A stretch of 64,000 bases of DNA from CBDATA01 sp965202845 (GTDB lineage: Bacteria; Acidobacteriota; Vicinamibacteria; Marinacidobacterales; Marinacidobacteraceae): NCBI GenBank assembly GCA_965202845.1, contig OZ241856.1:434001-498000 (forward strand). The letters run 5' to 3'. The notes under the pieces were generated by a model. That model was not told the DNA's origin. It was given only the letters and a program-made list of their open reading frames with translations, and made no database searches. The position numbers and the translations under genes are program-made. Below, one piece after another: positions 50,618-59,468 of this stretch. Positions within the stretch are counted from its first letter, which is position 1. Every line of letters starts with the position of its first letter.

Positions 50618-51409
50618 TTGGATCTCAGCCTGACCGGCAGGGTTGCGGCGGTGGCCGCTTCCAGCCGGGGGCTGGGGCGTGCGGTCGCCGAGGCGCTCGC
50701 CGCCGAAGGGGTCCAGCTGGCGCTCGGCGCCCGGAATCCGGGGCCGCTGGAGGAGACCGCCGCTGCGATCTCCGACCGGTTCGGGGTGGAGACGCTCGCC
50801 CATCCGGCGGACGTGGGGAAGCCGGAGGAGGCTCTGGGGTTCGTCCGGGCCGCCGAGGCGCGGTTCGGGAAGGTCGACATCCTGGTGACCAACACCGGCG
50901 GCCCGCCGCCGATGCGGCTGCCGGCGACCACCCCCGAGCTCTGGCGGGAGGCGCTGGATCAGATTCTGCTCTCCACCGTGCACCTCGTGCGGGCCGCGGC
51001 GCCCGGCATGCGCGAGCGGCGCTGGGGGCGCATCCTCGCCATCGCCTCGGTCTCGGTGAAGCAGCCGGTTCCCGACATCATCCTCTCGAACACCGCCCGC
51101 GCCGGGATCGCCGGATTCATCAAGTCGGTGGCGGACGAGATGGCGCCGTTCGGCGTGCTCGCCAACGTGCTCTGCCCCGGCTACACCCGGACCGCCCGGC
51201 TGGTGGAGATCGCCGAGCACATCGCAAAGCGGCGGGGCGTCCCCGAAGCGGAGGTGTACCGGGAGTGGGCGGCGGAGATCCCCCTGGGGCGGGTCGGCGA
51301 GCCGGAGGAGTTCGGGGCGGTGGCCGCGTTTCTCGCGTCCGAGCGGGCGAGCTACGTCACCGGAACCGTGCTGGCGGTGGACGGCGGTCACGTCCGCAGC
51401 GTGACCTGA
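50618..51409 (+). CDS. Short-chain dehydrogenase/reductase-like protein lacking the YxxxK pair
   Basis: A 263-residue Rossmann-fold protein of the SDR superfamily. The nucleotide loop is AASSRGLGRAVAEAL, and ILVTNTGGPPP and ASVSVKQPVPDI follow. Where classical SDRs have Tyr-x3-Lys, this one reads SNTAR, so the catalytic Tyr and Lys are replaced. A subgroup annotated as 3-oxoacyl-ACP reductase-like shares this feature. The C-terminal NVLCPGYTRTARL and GTVLAVDGGHVRSV are normal. The start is TTG at 50618, with GGAG nine bases upstream. The reaction, if any, is unknown. Confidence 0.88.
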   Translation: MDLSLTGRVAAVAASSRGLGRAVAEALAAEGVQLALGARNPGPLEETAAAISDRFGVETLAHPADVGKPEEALGFVRAAEARFGKVDILVTNTGGPPPMRLPATTPELWREALDQILLSTVHLVRAAAPGMRERRWGRILAIASVSVKQPVPDIILSNTARAGIAGFIKSVADEMAPFGVLANVLCPGYTRTARLVEIAEHIAKRRGVPEAEVYREWAAEIPLGRVGEPEEFGAVAAFLASERASYVTGTVLAVDGGHVRSVT

Positions 51410-51415
51410 AGTCGC

Positions 51416-52249
51416 TTATCCGGTGAAGCGGGAGAGAAACCGGGAGACCTGCTCCGTCATCGCGCCGAAGGACGGCGCGAGGAAGTAGAAGGGCTGGAAG
51501 TCGGTCGGGTCGAACGGCGTCCCGGCGATGGCGTCCACGTCGAAGGGACGCAGCTCGGCGGTCCGCAGCCGGTCGAGTTCGCCGACCGAGGAGAGCAGCC
51601 CGGCGCCGTAGGCCTTGGGGGATTCGTCCTCGATCACCGCCCCGAATTCCAGGGTGAACCAGTAGACCCGGGCGATTCGTTCGATGTCCTCCGCGCCCGC
51701 CGCCCGGGCCGCCTGCCCGAACCGCCGGCTCAGCGCCGCGTATCCGGGGTGGGCGAAGGTGGCGGCGTGCCCCACCAGCTCGTGGATGACGTCGGGCTCC
51801 GGGGTGTAGAACGGCCGGCTGTGGTGGCGGACGTACTGGGTGGAGAGGAAGATCCGGTCCGCGAGGCGCGCAAGGAACGCCTGCGCCTCCACCAGTCCGG
51901 CCACCGGCAGCATCCGGAAGCCGGTGAGCGGCCCGAGGATCGCGTTCACCGCCTCCAGTTGCGGAATCCGGTCCCGATGCAGCGGGACCGCGTCCAGACA
52001 CAGCAGGTATTCGGCGCACGCCAGATCGCGATGCCGATCGGCGAGCGCGTCCAGCACCCGCCCCCAGACGGCGTGCTCCTCTTCGGTGTAGTCGACCGTC
52101 GGCGCCGGATCCCCGGAGCGGTGGTCGAGCGCCAACCGGGCGATGGCGTCCCGGCGCGCCCGGTAGCCCGCGTCGCGGAAGCCGGGATGGTCGCGGTCCA
52201 GCGGGACGAGTTCCGGTCCGCTCCGGGCCGCCTCCAGAACATTCTGCAT
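51416..52249 (-). CDS. phhA: Phenylalanine 4-monooxygenase (aromatic amino-acid hydroxylase)
   Basis: A 277-residue pterin-dependent iron enzyme converting phenylalanine to tyrosine. Iron ligands are H156 and H161 in PDVIHELVGHA and E201 in WFTLEFG. STQYVRHHSRPFYTPEPD and ESPKAYGAGLLSSVGEL are family blocks. It is the monomeric bacterial form with no regulatory ACT domain. Together with kynureninase at 24331 it points to aromatic amino-acid catabolism. It converges on the SDR gene with 6 bases between and lies 12 bases after the antiporter gene on the same strand. Confidence 0.95.
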   Translation of the reverse strand: MQNVLEAARSGPELVPLDRDHPGFRDAGYRARRDAIARLALDHRSGDPAPTVDYTEEEHAVWGRVLDALADRHRDLACAEYLLCLDAVPLHRDRIPQLEAVNAILGPLTGFRMLPVAGLVEAQAFLARLADRIFLSTQYVRHHSRPFYTPEPDVIHELVGHAATFAHPGYAALSRRFGQAARAAGAEDIERIARVYWFTLEFGAVIEDESPKAYGAGLLSSVGELDRLRTAELRPFDVDAIAGTPFDPTDFQPFYFLAPSFGAMTEQVSRFLSRFTG

Positions 52250-52261
52250 GTCCGTCGAATT

Positions 52262-53668
52262 CTAGAGCGAGCCGGCGGCGAGGAAGGCGAGCGTCGCGAC
52301 CCCGGCGCCGAGCAGGGCGTAGGGAAGCTGGGTGTTCACGTGGTCCACCAGATCCGAGCCGGAGGCCATTGAGGCGATGATGGTGGTGTCGGAAATCGGG
52401 GAGCAGTGGTCCCCGAAGATGCCGCCGGAAAGGACCGCCGCGACCACCAGGCGCGGATCGAGGCCGAGCGCCGCCACCGCCGGAATCGCGATCGGCAGCA
52501 TGATCGCGAAGGTGCCCCACGAGGTTCCGGTGGAAAAGGCCACCGCGCTCGTGACCAAAAACAGCGCCGTCGGGAACAGCCAGCCGGGGATCGCCGATTC
52601 GGCGATCCCCGCCAGGTAGACGCCGGTTCCCAGCTCCCGCGCCACCCCGGAGGTGGCGAACGAGATGAGGAGCACGGCGACCACCGGCACCATTCCCGAA
52701 GCGCCCCGGAGGATCAGCTCCATGCTCTCCCCGATGCGCAGGATCCCCTGGGCGATCCCCATCAGGACCGCCACCCCCACCGCGGTGAGCACCGCCCAGA
52801 GCACCGAGGTTCCGCCGCTTCCGGCTAGTAGATCTCCTTCGCCGGTGATCCACAGCGAAACGAAGATCATGGCCAGCATCACCGCCAGCGGGACCACCAT
52901 GTTGCGCGCCCTGGGCGCCAGTCCCTCCTTCGGACGCATGTCCAGGAGCTCGGTGGAGGCGAGCGGCGTCGCGCCCTCCCGGAGCACTTGCCCGGTCTCC
53001 TGCGCCCGGCGCTGGGCCTTCGCCATCGGGCCGAAATTGCGGTTGGTGATTCCGAAATAGAAGGCGAGGCCCAGGGCGGCGAGCGAGTAGAAGTTGAACG
53101 GGATGCTTCCGACCAGGAGCGCGACTCCGTCCTCAATGCCGAGAGTCGCCAGGATGCCGATGATCAGCGCTCCCCAGCCGTTCATCGGGATCAGGATGCA
53201 GACCGGGGCCGAAGTCGAATCGGTGATGTAGGCCAGTTTTTCCCGGGACTGCCGGAACCGGTCGAAGAGCGGGCGCGCCACCGAGCCGCTGACCAGGCAG
53301 GTGATGCTCGACTCCACGAAGACGCCGAGCCCCAGCCCGAGCGCCAGCAGCCGGGCGCCGAGCGGGCTGCCGGCGGCACCCCGGGATCGAAACCAGCGAA
53401 CGAATCCCTCCACGCCTCCGATCCGTCCCACCAGCGCCAGGACGGAGCCCACCAGGGTGCTGAAAAGCAGGATTTCGGCGTTGCCCGAGAAGGCGTCCAC
53501 GACCCTGCCCACCGTCCCGACGAGCGCAGCGCCAGGACGGCCGGCAGCCAGCGCCAGCTCGCCGAAGAGGACTCCCGCGAAGAGCGCCAGCACCGGCTGG
53601 CGGGTCGGCAGGGCGATTCCGATGGCCAGCACCGGGGGGAGGACGCTCAGGATTCCGGGTTCCGGCAT
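52262..53668 (-). CDS. NhaC-family Na+/H+ antiporter-like transporter
   Basis: A 468-residue membrane protein with about 11-12 helices. It shows SSITCLVSGSVARPLFDRFR, REKLAYITDSTSAPVCILIPMNGWGA, STGTSWGTFAIMLPIAIPA and FGDHCSPISDTTIIASMASGSDLVDHVNTQLPYAL, the signature of NhaC/tetracycline-efflux-like antiporters. The same family includes amino-acid exchangers, so the ion or substrate is uncertain; its place next to phhA leaves an amino-acid role open. The ATG at 53668 lies eight bases after a minus-strand TACAGT box, with no ribosome-binding site. Confidence 0.9.
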   Translation of the reverse strand: MPEPGILSVLPPVLAIGIALPTRQPVLALFAGVLFGELALAAGRPGAALVGTVGRVVDAFSGNAEILLFSTLVGSVLALVGRIGGVEGFVRWFRSRGAAGSPLGARLLALGLGLGVFVESSITCLVSGSVARPLFDRFRQSREKLAYITDSTSAPVCILIPMNGWGALIIGILATLGIEDGVALLVGSIPFNFYSLAALGLAFYFGITNRNFGPMAKAQRRAQETGQVLREGATPLASTELLDMRPKEGLAPRARNMVVPLAVMLAMIFVSLWITGEGDLLAGSGGTSVLWAVLTAVGVAVLMGIAQGILRIGESMELILRGASGMVPVVAVLLISFATSGVARELGTGVYLAGIAESAIPGWLFPTALFLVTSAVAFSTGTSWGTFAIMLPIAIPAVAALGLDPRLVVAAVLSGGIFGDHCSPISDTTIIASMASGSDLVDHVNTQLPYALLGAGVATLAFLAAGSL

Positions 53669-53676
53669 GGGGGTAG

Positions 53677-53682
53677 ACTGTA
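53677..53682 (-). promoter_or_regulatory. Candidate -10 box (TACAGT) of the NhaC-type gene
   Basis: TACAGT on the minus strand ends eight bases before the ATG at 53668. It overlaps a plus-strand TAGACT (53674-53679) that could serve the divergent RNase D gene, so the two promoters share the same few bases. Confidence 0.45.
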
Positions 53683-53711
53683 CGGGCGTCGGACGCGCCC
53701 AGAGAGATTCC

Positions 53712-55106
53712 TTGGAAGACGATACCAGCCGCGCTGCGGCGCCCCGCCGGAACGCCGGCGGCGGCAAGCGTCGGCGCTCCGGAGAACGGCAGGGGGGCGC
53801 GGTGGTTCGCTCCGACGAGGTCGGCGGCGTTCAGGTGGTGCGTGATGCGAAGGCGCTTGCGGATCTGGTGGAGCGCCTTCGCGCCGGCGGCGCCTTCGCG
53901 CTGGACACCGAATTCATCCCGGAGAACCGGCTGTTCCCCGAACTGGGACTGGTTCAGGTCGCCTCCGCCGATCTGGAGGCGGTGGTCGATCCGCTGGCGA
54001 TCCCGGACCTCAAGCCGATGTTCGATCTGGTGGCCGACCCCCAGGTGGTCAAGGTGGTCCACGCCGGGAAGCACGACTTCGACATCTTCCACGCGCTTGC
54101 AGGCGTGACGCCGAGGAACGTGTTCGACACCCAGGTGGCGGCGGCGGTGATCGGACACGGCAAGCGGCTCCAGATCGCGCTCAGCGCCCTGGTGGCCGGC
54201 TTCGTGGGTCGGGAGCTTTCCAAGAACGAACAGATGTCGAACTGGCTCCAGCGTCCGCTGACCCACCGCCAGATCGAGTACGCCATCGCCGATGTCCGCT
54301 ATCTGCTGCGTCTTCGGGACAAGCTCGTGGAGCGGGCGGGCGCGCTCTCGCGGCTCGATTGGCTGGAGCAGGAGATGGCGCCCCTGAGCGATCCGGCCTC
54401 CTACGGGCTGCCCTCCGCGAACGAGTGCTACCGGAACCTGGACGTGGCCGCGCTCACTCCTTCGCAGCGCGGCTCGCTCCGGGCGCTCGCCGCCTGGCGG
54501 GAGCGGAAGGCGCGCGGCGCGAACCGCCCGCGCCCCTGGATCCTTCGGGACGGCGTGTTGCGCGACCTCGCCCGGCGCCAGCCGAAGACCGCCGAGGAGA
54601 TGCTCCAGCCGTTCCGGGATGGCGTCCGCCGTTCGGGGAACATGGATTCCAAGACCCTGCAGCACGCCCGTTCGGTGCTCTCCCGCAACCAGGAGGCGCT
54701 GCTCCGGGAAATTGCCCGCGGCGCCGCGAAGGAGATTCCGTTCTCCGGGACGCCCAAGGCCGAACGGCGGGCGGGGCCGGACTCGCTGGCGCTCCTGCTG
54801 GAAACCTGGTTGAAGCTCCGGGCGAGCCAGCACGGGGTGGCGCCGGAATTCCTGGCCACCAGCGAGGAGCTCCGTCGGATCGCATCCACCTGGCCGAATC
54901 CGCCCTCCGACGTTCGCCCGCTGCGGGGCTTCCGGCGGAAGATCCTGGGCGACGACCTGCTCCAGATCCTCTCCGGCGACGTGGTGATCCAGGTGGATGC
55001 GAATCCGCAGGAACCGGGGGAAACGCCTCCCATCCGGCTTTCCCGCCCGGGACGCCTGGGCCGATTCTTCCTTCGGGCCGGCCGGCCCGCCGTTCCCTCC
55101 CCATGA
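53712..55106 (+). CDS. rnd: Ribonuclease D (DEDD exonuclease with HRDC domains)
   Basis: A 464-residue 3'-5' exoribonuclease for tRNA and stable RNA maturation. Exo I is FALDTEFIPEN (D65, E67), Exo II is HAGKHDFDIF, and Exo III is YAIADVRYLL. HRDC-type helical regions follow (TPSQRGSLRALAAWRERKARGANRPRPWILRDGVL). The C-terminal extension (PEFLATSEELRRIA ... LRGFRRKILGDDLLQILSG) is also a known RNase D feature. The start is TTG at 53712; GTG at 53802, with AGGGGGG upstream, is an alternative that removes a basic, low-complexity N-terminus (434 residues). It overlaps the symporter gene (ATGA). Confidence 0.92.
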   Translation: MEDDTSRAAAPRRNAGGGKRRRSGERQGGAVVRSDEVGGVQVVRDAKALADLVERLRAGGAFALDTEFIPENRLFPELGLVQVASADLEAVVDPLAIPDLKPMFDLVADPQVVKVVHAGKHDFDIFHALAGVTPRNVFDTQVAAAVIGHGKRLQIALSALVAGFVGRELSKNEQMSNWLQRPLTHRQIEYAIADVRYLLRLRDKLVERAGALSRLDWLEQEMAPLSDPASYGLPSANECYRNLDVAALTPSQRGSLRALAAWRERKARGANRPRPWILRDGVLRDLARRQPKTAEEMLQPFRDGVRRSGNMDSKTLQHARSVLSRNQEALLREIARGAAKEIPFSGTPKAERRAGPDSLALLLETWLKLRASQHGVAPEFLATSEELRRIASTWPNPPSDVRPLRGFRRKILGDDLLQILSGDVVIQVDANPQEPGETPPIRLSRPGRLGRFFLRAGRPAVPSP

Positions 55107-56419
55107 CCAAGAAGACTCCCTGGTACCGCGTTCTCTGGATCCAGATCCTCATCGGCCTCACGCTCGGCATCTTTTACGGGGTGGTCGCGTCCGCCGCTGG
55201 CTGGGCTTCGTTCACCGCCGACTGGATCACCCCGTTCGGAACCTTGTTCATCAATGCGCTCCAGCTCATCGCGGTGCCGCTGGTGCTTTCCACCCTGATC
55301 GTGGGGGTGGCGTCGCTGAACGACCTCACCAAGGTCAGTCGGATGGGCGGCAAGACCCTGGTGGTCTACATCGCCACCACCGCGATCGCCGCCGGGATCG
55401 GGCTTTCCTACGCCAACCTCCTGCGCCCCGGCGACCAGGTGCCCCAGTCGATGCAGTCCGAGCTGCGCGAGCGCTACGAATCCGCGGTGGATGACCGCGA
55501 GGGGCAGGCGGCCGCGGTGTCCGAGAGCCGGGGGCCGCTCGCGCTTCTGACCGACATCGTTCCGGCGAACCTGGTTTCGGCGGCCTCCAGCAACCGGAAC
55601 ATGCTGCAGGTGGTGTTCGTCGCCCTCATGTTCGGCATCGCCATCATCCGGATCCCCGGTCAGACCGCCGCGCCCCTGCTGGGGTTCTTCAAGGCCCTGG
55701 AATCGGTGGTGGTGGAGTTCGTGCACATCATCATGCGCTTCGCTCCCATCGGGGTGTTCGCGCTGCTCGCCGGGGCGATCACCGGGATGGCGGGCGACGA
55801 TCCGGGCGAAATCCTCAGCCTGCTAGGGGCGCTCGGCTTCTACTGCATCGTGGTGCTCGCCGGCCTTCTGACCCAGATGTTCGTCGTGTACCCGCTGGTG
55901 CTGCGCCTGTTCAGTCCGATCGGCCTCGCGCGCTTCTTCTGGGCCGCCGCGCCCGCCCAGATCGTGGCCTTCTCCACCAGTTCCAGCGGCGCCACCCTGC
56001 CGGTGACCATGAACCAGGCCCAGGACAAACTGGGCGTCCACGAGGAGGTCTCCTCGTTCGTTCTCCCGCTGGGCGCCACGGTGAACATGGACGGAACCGC
56101 TCTCTACCAGGGGGTGGCGGCGATCTTCATCGCCCAGTCGCTGGCGATCCCGATCGGGCTGGAGGGGCAGATCACCATCCTCCTCACCGCGGTCCTCGCC
56201 TCGATCGGAAGCGCGGCGGTTCCCGGGGCCGGGCTCATCATGCTGGTGATCATCCTGCAGGCCATCGGCGTCCCCACCGAGGGGGTGGCGCTGATTCTGG
56301 GCGTGGATCGGCTCCTCGACATGGTGCGCACGTCGACGAACGTCACCGGCGACCTGACCGTCGCCTCGGTGGTGGCGGCGTCCGAAGGGCAGCTCGAACC
56401 GGTCGCGCAGCGCGGATGA
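55103..56419 (+). CDS. Dicarboxylate/amino acid:cation symporter (DAACS family)
   Basis: A 438-residue inner-membrane symporter with eight helices and two re-entrant loops, importing C4-dicarboxylates, glutamate or aspartate with Na+ or H+. Diagnostic blocks: FGTLFINALQLIAVPLVLSTLI, the serine-rich loop FSTSSSGATLPVTMN, LPLGATVNMDGTALYQGVAAIF, SIGSAAVPGAGLIML and VDRLLDMVRTSTNVTGD. The ATG overlaps the RNase D stop, and its TGA overlaps the next ATG. C4-dicarboxylate uptake would fit the malic enzyme at 59684. Confidence 0.95.
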   Translation: MTKKTPWYRVLWIQILIGLTLGIFYGVVASAAGWASFTADWITPFGTLFINALQLIAVPLVLSTLIVGVASLNDLTKVSRMGGKTLVVYIATTAIAAGIGLSYANLLRPGDQVPQSMQSELRERYESAVDDREGQAAAVSESRGPLALLTDIVPANLVSAASSNRNMLQVVFVALMFGIAIIRIPGQTAAPLLGFFKALESVVVEFVHIIMRFAPIGVFALLAGAITGMAGDDPGEILSLLGALGFYCIVVLAGLLTQMFVVYPLVLRLFSPIGLARFFWAAAPAQIVAFSTSSSGATLPVTMNQAQDKLGVHEEVSSFVLPLGATVNMDGTALYQGVAAIFIAQSLAIPIGLEGQITILLTAVLASIGSAAVPGAGLIMLVIILQAIGVPTEGVALILGVDRLLDMVRTSTNVTGDLTVASVVAASEGQLEPVAQRG

Positions 56420-57336
56420 ACCGCCGCGATGTCCTGAAGCTCGGCGCCGGAGCGCTTGCCGGCTCCCGAAACGTCGCCGGGAGTCCGCCCCTTCCAGGAA
56501 GCGCCACAACCACCGTCGTCTGTTGGAACATTGCCGGTCGTTCGAAGCCTTGGTCCGAGCTGCTCGCCATGGATGCCGACGTCGGTTTGCTGCAGGAAGC
56601 GAGACATGTCCCGGATGGCGTTCGCATCGGTCCCCGCGGGCTGTGCGAAGAGTGGGAAGCGCCGCTGTATGACCGATGGCCGGTGGTGGTTCAGCTTTCG
56701 GATCGCGTGGAGGTGGAGTGGTTCCAGCGGGTGTTGCCGATCAGCGAAACTCGGCCGGACGAAATGGCGGTCAGCGGCATCGGAACGATTGCTGCGGCCC
56801 GGGTGACCCCGTATGACGGCGCGAGCTTCCTCGTGGTTTCCATGTACGCGCGCTGGATCAAGCCCCATATTTCGACGGGATCCCGATGGCGGGTGGGGTA
56901 CGCGGACGGCTCCGCGCATCGGATCATGTCGGACCTCTCCGCCTTCATCGGCGACCGGGATCCCCGGACCCATCGGATTCTGGCGGCCGGCGATCTGAAC
57001 CACATCCACGGACTCACCGGCGCGAGTTCCCTGGCCCTTCCGGGGCGGGACGAGACCGTTTTCGACCGGATGAAGGCGCTTGGCCTTGAGTTCATGGGGC
57101 CGCAACTTCCGAACGGCAGGAAGGCGGCGACCCGGCTCGAGGGGTTGCCGGCGGATTCGAGGAATGTGCCCACGTACTACACGACCCGACAGCGCGGTCC
57201 CGCACATGCGGATCGGCAAATGGACTACGTGTTCGCATCCCGAGGCTTTCACCAGAGCGTGCGCACCCGGGCCCTGAATGGGTTGGAGGAATGGGGAGCC
57301 AGCGACCACTGCCGGCTTCGGATCGAAGTCGGCTGA
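56416..57336 (+). CDS. Endonuclease/exonuclease/phosphatase-family hydrolase with Tat-like signal
   Basis: A 306-residue EEP-fold metal-dependent phosphodiesterase. The core shows VVCWNIAGRS, a metal Glu in VGLLQEARHV, AAGDLNHIHG (GDxN) and GASDHCRLRIEV (SDH) at the C-terminus. The N-terminus MNRRDVLKLGAGALAG has a twin-arginine pattern, suggesting export in folded form, although the hydrophobic stretch is short. Its substrate (nucleic acid, phosphoester or lipid head group) is unknown. It is third in the operon with RNase D and the symporter. Its base composition is a little lower in G+C than the operon. Confidence 0.87.
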   Translation: MNRRDVLKLGAGALAGSRNVAGSPPLPGSATTTVVCWNIAGRSKPWSELLAMDADVGLLQEARHVPDGVRIGPRGLCEEWEAPLYDRWPVVVQLSDRVEVEWFQRVLPISETRPDEMAVSGIGTIAAARVTPYDGASFLVVSMYARWIKPHISTGSRWRVGYADGSAHRIMSDLSAFIGDRDPRTHRILAAGDLNHIHGLTGASSLALPGRDETVFDRMKALGLEFMGPQLPNGRKAATRLEGLPADSRNVPTYYTTRQRGPAHADRQMDYVFASRGFHQSVRTRALNGLEEWGASDHCRLRIEVG

Positions 57337-57353
57337 GGACGCCCGCTCCCGGT

Positions 57354-57881
57354 TCAGTCCAGCGCGCCGGTGGCGATGAGTTGGCCGATCTCCTCGTTCA
57401 GGATGTCCCCCACCGCTCCGAAGTACCGCTTGATCAGCTTGCCGTCGCGCCCGATCAGGTACTTGGTGGGATAGCCGAGGAACGGCCCGAAGGAGTCCCG
57501 GTCCTCGTCGCCGCCGAGCACATTCGGGTAGGTCAGCCCGTGCTCGGCCACGAAGTCCGCGATGCTCTCGGCGGAACCCGATTCGAGCACGATGCCGAGC
57601 ATCAGGAAGTCGTCCTCCGGGAGGCTCTCCGAGAGCTCCTGGAGGTGGGGGAGTTCGGCGACGCAAGGCACGCACCAAGTGGCCCAGAGGTCCACCAGCA
57701 CCACCTTGCCGGCGCCGTCTTCCCGCAGGCTGAGCGTTCCGTCGCCGCCCACTCGCTCCAGGTTCAGGTCCGGCGCCTCGGCGACCAGCCCGCCGCCGGG
57801 GCCGCCACCGTCGTCGGGCGGCGGCGCGACGCATCCGGCGGAGAAGAGAAGCAGAAGGGCGGCGATGAGCGGCGTTCGCAT
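57354..57881 (-). CDS. TlpA/ResA-like lipoprotein thioredoxin
   Basis: A 175-residue exported thioredoxin-fold protein: lipobox SAGC (Cys17), a Gly/Pro-rich linker, then the active site WATWCVPC (C70, C73) and the cis-proline in GYPTKYLIGRDG. It likely reduces apocytochrome c or other periplasmic thiols using electrons delivered by the CcdA protein encoded two genes upstream. It is last in the operon coiled-coil protein, CcdA, cytochrome c, TlpA. Confidence 0.93.
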   Translation of the reverse strand: MRTPLIAALLLLFSAGCVAPPPDDGGGPGGGLVAEAPDLNLERVGGDGTLSLREDGAGKVVLVDLWATWCVPCVAELPHLQELSESLPEDDFLMLGIVLESGSAESIADFVAEHGLTYPNVLGGDEDRDSFGPFLGYPTKYLIGRDGKLIKRYFGAVGDILNEEIGQLIATGALD

Positions 57882-57905
57882 TTTGGATGGGTTCCCTTGT
57901 CCCCC

Positions 57906-58304
57906 TCAGCGGGGCGGCTGGAGCGTGCGCAGGTAGTGGACGACCTGCCACCGCTCCTCCTCGGTCAGCGTGCGGGCCATCCCCGGCATCGGCTTCCTGC
58001 CCTCGGTGATCTTGAAGAATATTTCGCCGTCGGTCATCCGGTCCCGCGCTTCGGCGGTGGAGATGTCGGCGGGCGCCGGCTTGATGAAGCGGGTGGCCTT
58101 CCCGTCGCCCTTGCCGCCGTCACCGTGGCAGGACGCGCACCGGGTGCGATAGCGCTGGGCGCCCTCGGCCAGGGCCTCCTCGCTCGCCGCGATCGGGTTT
58201 TCCATCGCGCGCGCCTCCGCCGGAACGACCCATCCGTCGTCCTGCGCGGCGTCCTGAACCGGGGCGGGGGCGGCGGTCAGCAACAAGACGAGGGTCGGGA
58301 TCAT
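57906..58304 (-). CDS. Class I cytochrome c
   Basis: A 132-residue periplasmic mono-haem cytochrome. Signal peptide (MIPTLVLLLTAAPAPVQ), haem-binding CASCH (C56-x2-C59-H60), and an axial methionine in KPMPGMARTLTEEERWQVVHYLRTL. The length and C-terminal helix are typical of small electron carriers of the cytochrome c551/c552 or c6 type. Encoded four bases after CcdA and 24 before the thioredoxin, so haem attachment and thiol reduction are expressed together. Confidence 0.93.
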   Translation of the reverse strand: MIPTLVLLLTAAPAPVQDAAQDDGWVVPAEARAMENPIAASEEALAEGAQRYRTRCASCHGDGGKGDGKATRFIKPAPADISTAEARDRMTDGEIFFKITEGRKPMPGMARTLTEEERWQVVHYLRTLQPPR

Positions 58305-58308
58305 GGGT

Positions 58309-59040
58309 TCAGCCGAGGACCGGAAGGAAGGTCAGATACTGCGACATCCACTGCAGACTGTCGGTGAACACCAGCGCGCCGATGACGATCAGCAGCCCGC
58401 CGGCGATGCGCTCCACCAGCTGCATCCGCTTCTTGATGCGGGTGGAGACGGCGAGGAAGCGGTCCACCGCGATGCCGGTGAGCAGGAAGGGGACGCCCAG
58501 TCCGAGCGAATACGCGCTCAGCAGCACTACGCCCTGCCCTACGGTCTCGTGGCTTGCGGCCAGGACCAGGACGGTGGCGAGGATGGGGCCGATGCAGGGG
58601 GACCAGCCGAAGGCGAAGGCGAGGCCGATCCCGAAGGAGCCGAGCAGGGTGGCCGGTTCGGTTTTGGCATGGAACCGCTTTTCGGCGTTCAGGAAGGGAA
58701 TCCGCATGACCCCCATGACGTGGAGGCCGAAGACGATGATCACGGTTCCGGCGATCCAGGCGAGCCAGCGCCGGTTGGCGGCCAGCCACTGCCCGGCGTA
58801 GGTGGCGGACGCTCCCATCGCCACGAAGACGATGGAGAAGCCGAGCACGAAAGCCACCGTGTTCCGGATCACGCGCCGCCGTCGCGCCCGGGTCTCGGCG
58901 GAGTCCGCCGCCTCGCTCAGTTCGGTCAGCGACGTGCCCGACACGAACGAGATGTAGCCCGGCACCAGGGGGAGCACGCACGGCGAGAGAAACGAGATCA
59001 CGCCGGCGCCGGTGGCGGTGAGAAGGGAGATCAGGTCCAT
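58309..59040 (-). CDS. ccdA: CcdA-type thiol-disulfide transporter (cytochrome c biogenesis)
   Basis: A 243-residue membrane protein with six to seven helices, carrying electrons from cytoplasmic thioredoxin to periplasmic TlpA/CcmG-like partners. One redox cysteine lies in ISFLSPCVLPLVPGYISFVSG and the other in AFAFGWSPCIGPILATVL, the DsbD-core/CcdA pattern. Start ATG at 59040, eight bases after the coiled-coil gene. Confidence 0.95.
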   Translation of the reverse strand: MDLISLLTATGAGVISFLSPCVLPLVPGYISFVSGTSLTELSEAADSAETRARRRRVIRNTVAFVLGFSIVFVAMGASATYAGQWLAANRRWLAWIAGTVIIVFGLHVMGVMRIPFLNAEKRFHAKTEPATLLGSFGIGLAFAFGWSPCIGPILATVLVLAASHETVGQGVVLLSAYSLGLGVPFLLTGIAVDRFLAVSTRIKKRMQLVERIAGGLLIVIGALVFTDSLQWMSQYLTFLPVLG

Positions 59041-59048
59041 GTGCGCTC

Positions 59049-59468
59049 TCAGGGCGCCGCTTGCGCCTCGGCGTCGGCATCCCGGGAATCCCGCATGCTG
59101 GTGACGATGCCCTCGATGCGGGCGAGGGTCTCGCCCATCTCGTCCATGCGGGCGTCGAATCGGCGCTCGAGATCGTCGATCCGGTGTTCCAGGGCGTCCA
59201 GGCGGCGTTCGACCACGTCCATGCGGCGCTCGAGGGCGTCCATACGGTGTTCAAGGTTGTCGAGGCGGCGTTCGACGGCGTCGATGCGCTCGTGCACGGC
59301 GCGGAATTCGTCCGCGACGGCCTGGAAATTGTCCGAGACGATGTACTCGATGGACATATGCATGAGCGTGCTCAGCGCGATGAAGATGCCGAGCACGGTG
59401 CCGGCGGGGGCGGCCCAGCGGCGGATGGCGGTGTTCATCCGGCGCGCGACCGTGATTTTGGAACCCAT
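59049..59468 (-). CDS. Single-pass membrane protein with heptad coiled coil
   Basis: A 139-residue protein: basic N-terminus, one membrane helix (about 19-43), and a seven-fold run of heptads at residues 60-108, each close to x-R-(hydrophobic)-D-x-(hydrophobic)-E (for example ERRLDAL, EHRIDDL). The repeat is visible in the DNA as near-identical 21-base units. The start at 59468 is preceded by GGAGG; the longer frame upstream is rejected. No enzyme motif. It may oligomerise and tether the CcdA/cytochrome system, but that is a guess from position only. Confidence 0.75.
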   Translation of the reverse strand: MGSKITVARRMNTAIRRWAAPAGTVLGIFIALSTLMHMSIEYIVSDNFQAVADEFRAVHERIDAVERRLDNLEHRMDALERRMDVVERRLDALEHRIDDLERRFDARMDEMGETLARIEGIVTSMRDSRDADAEAQAAP

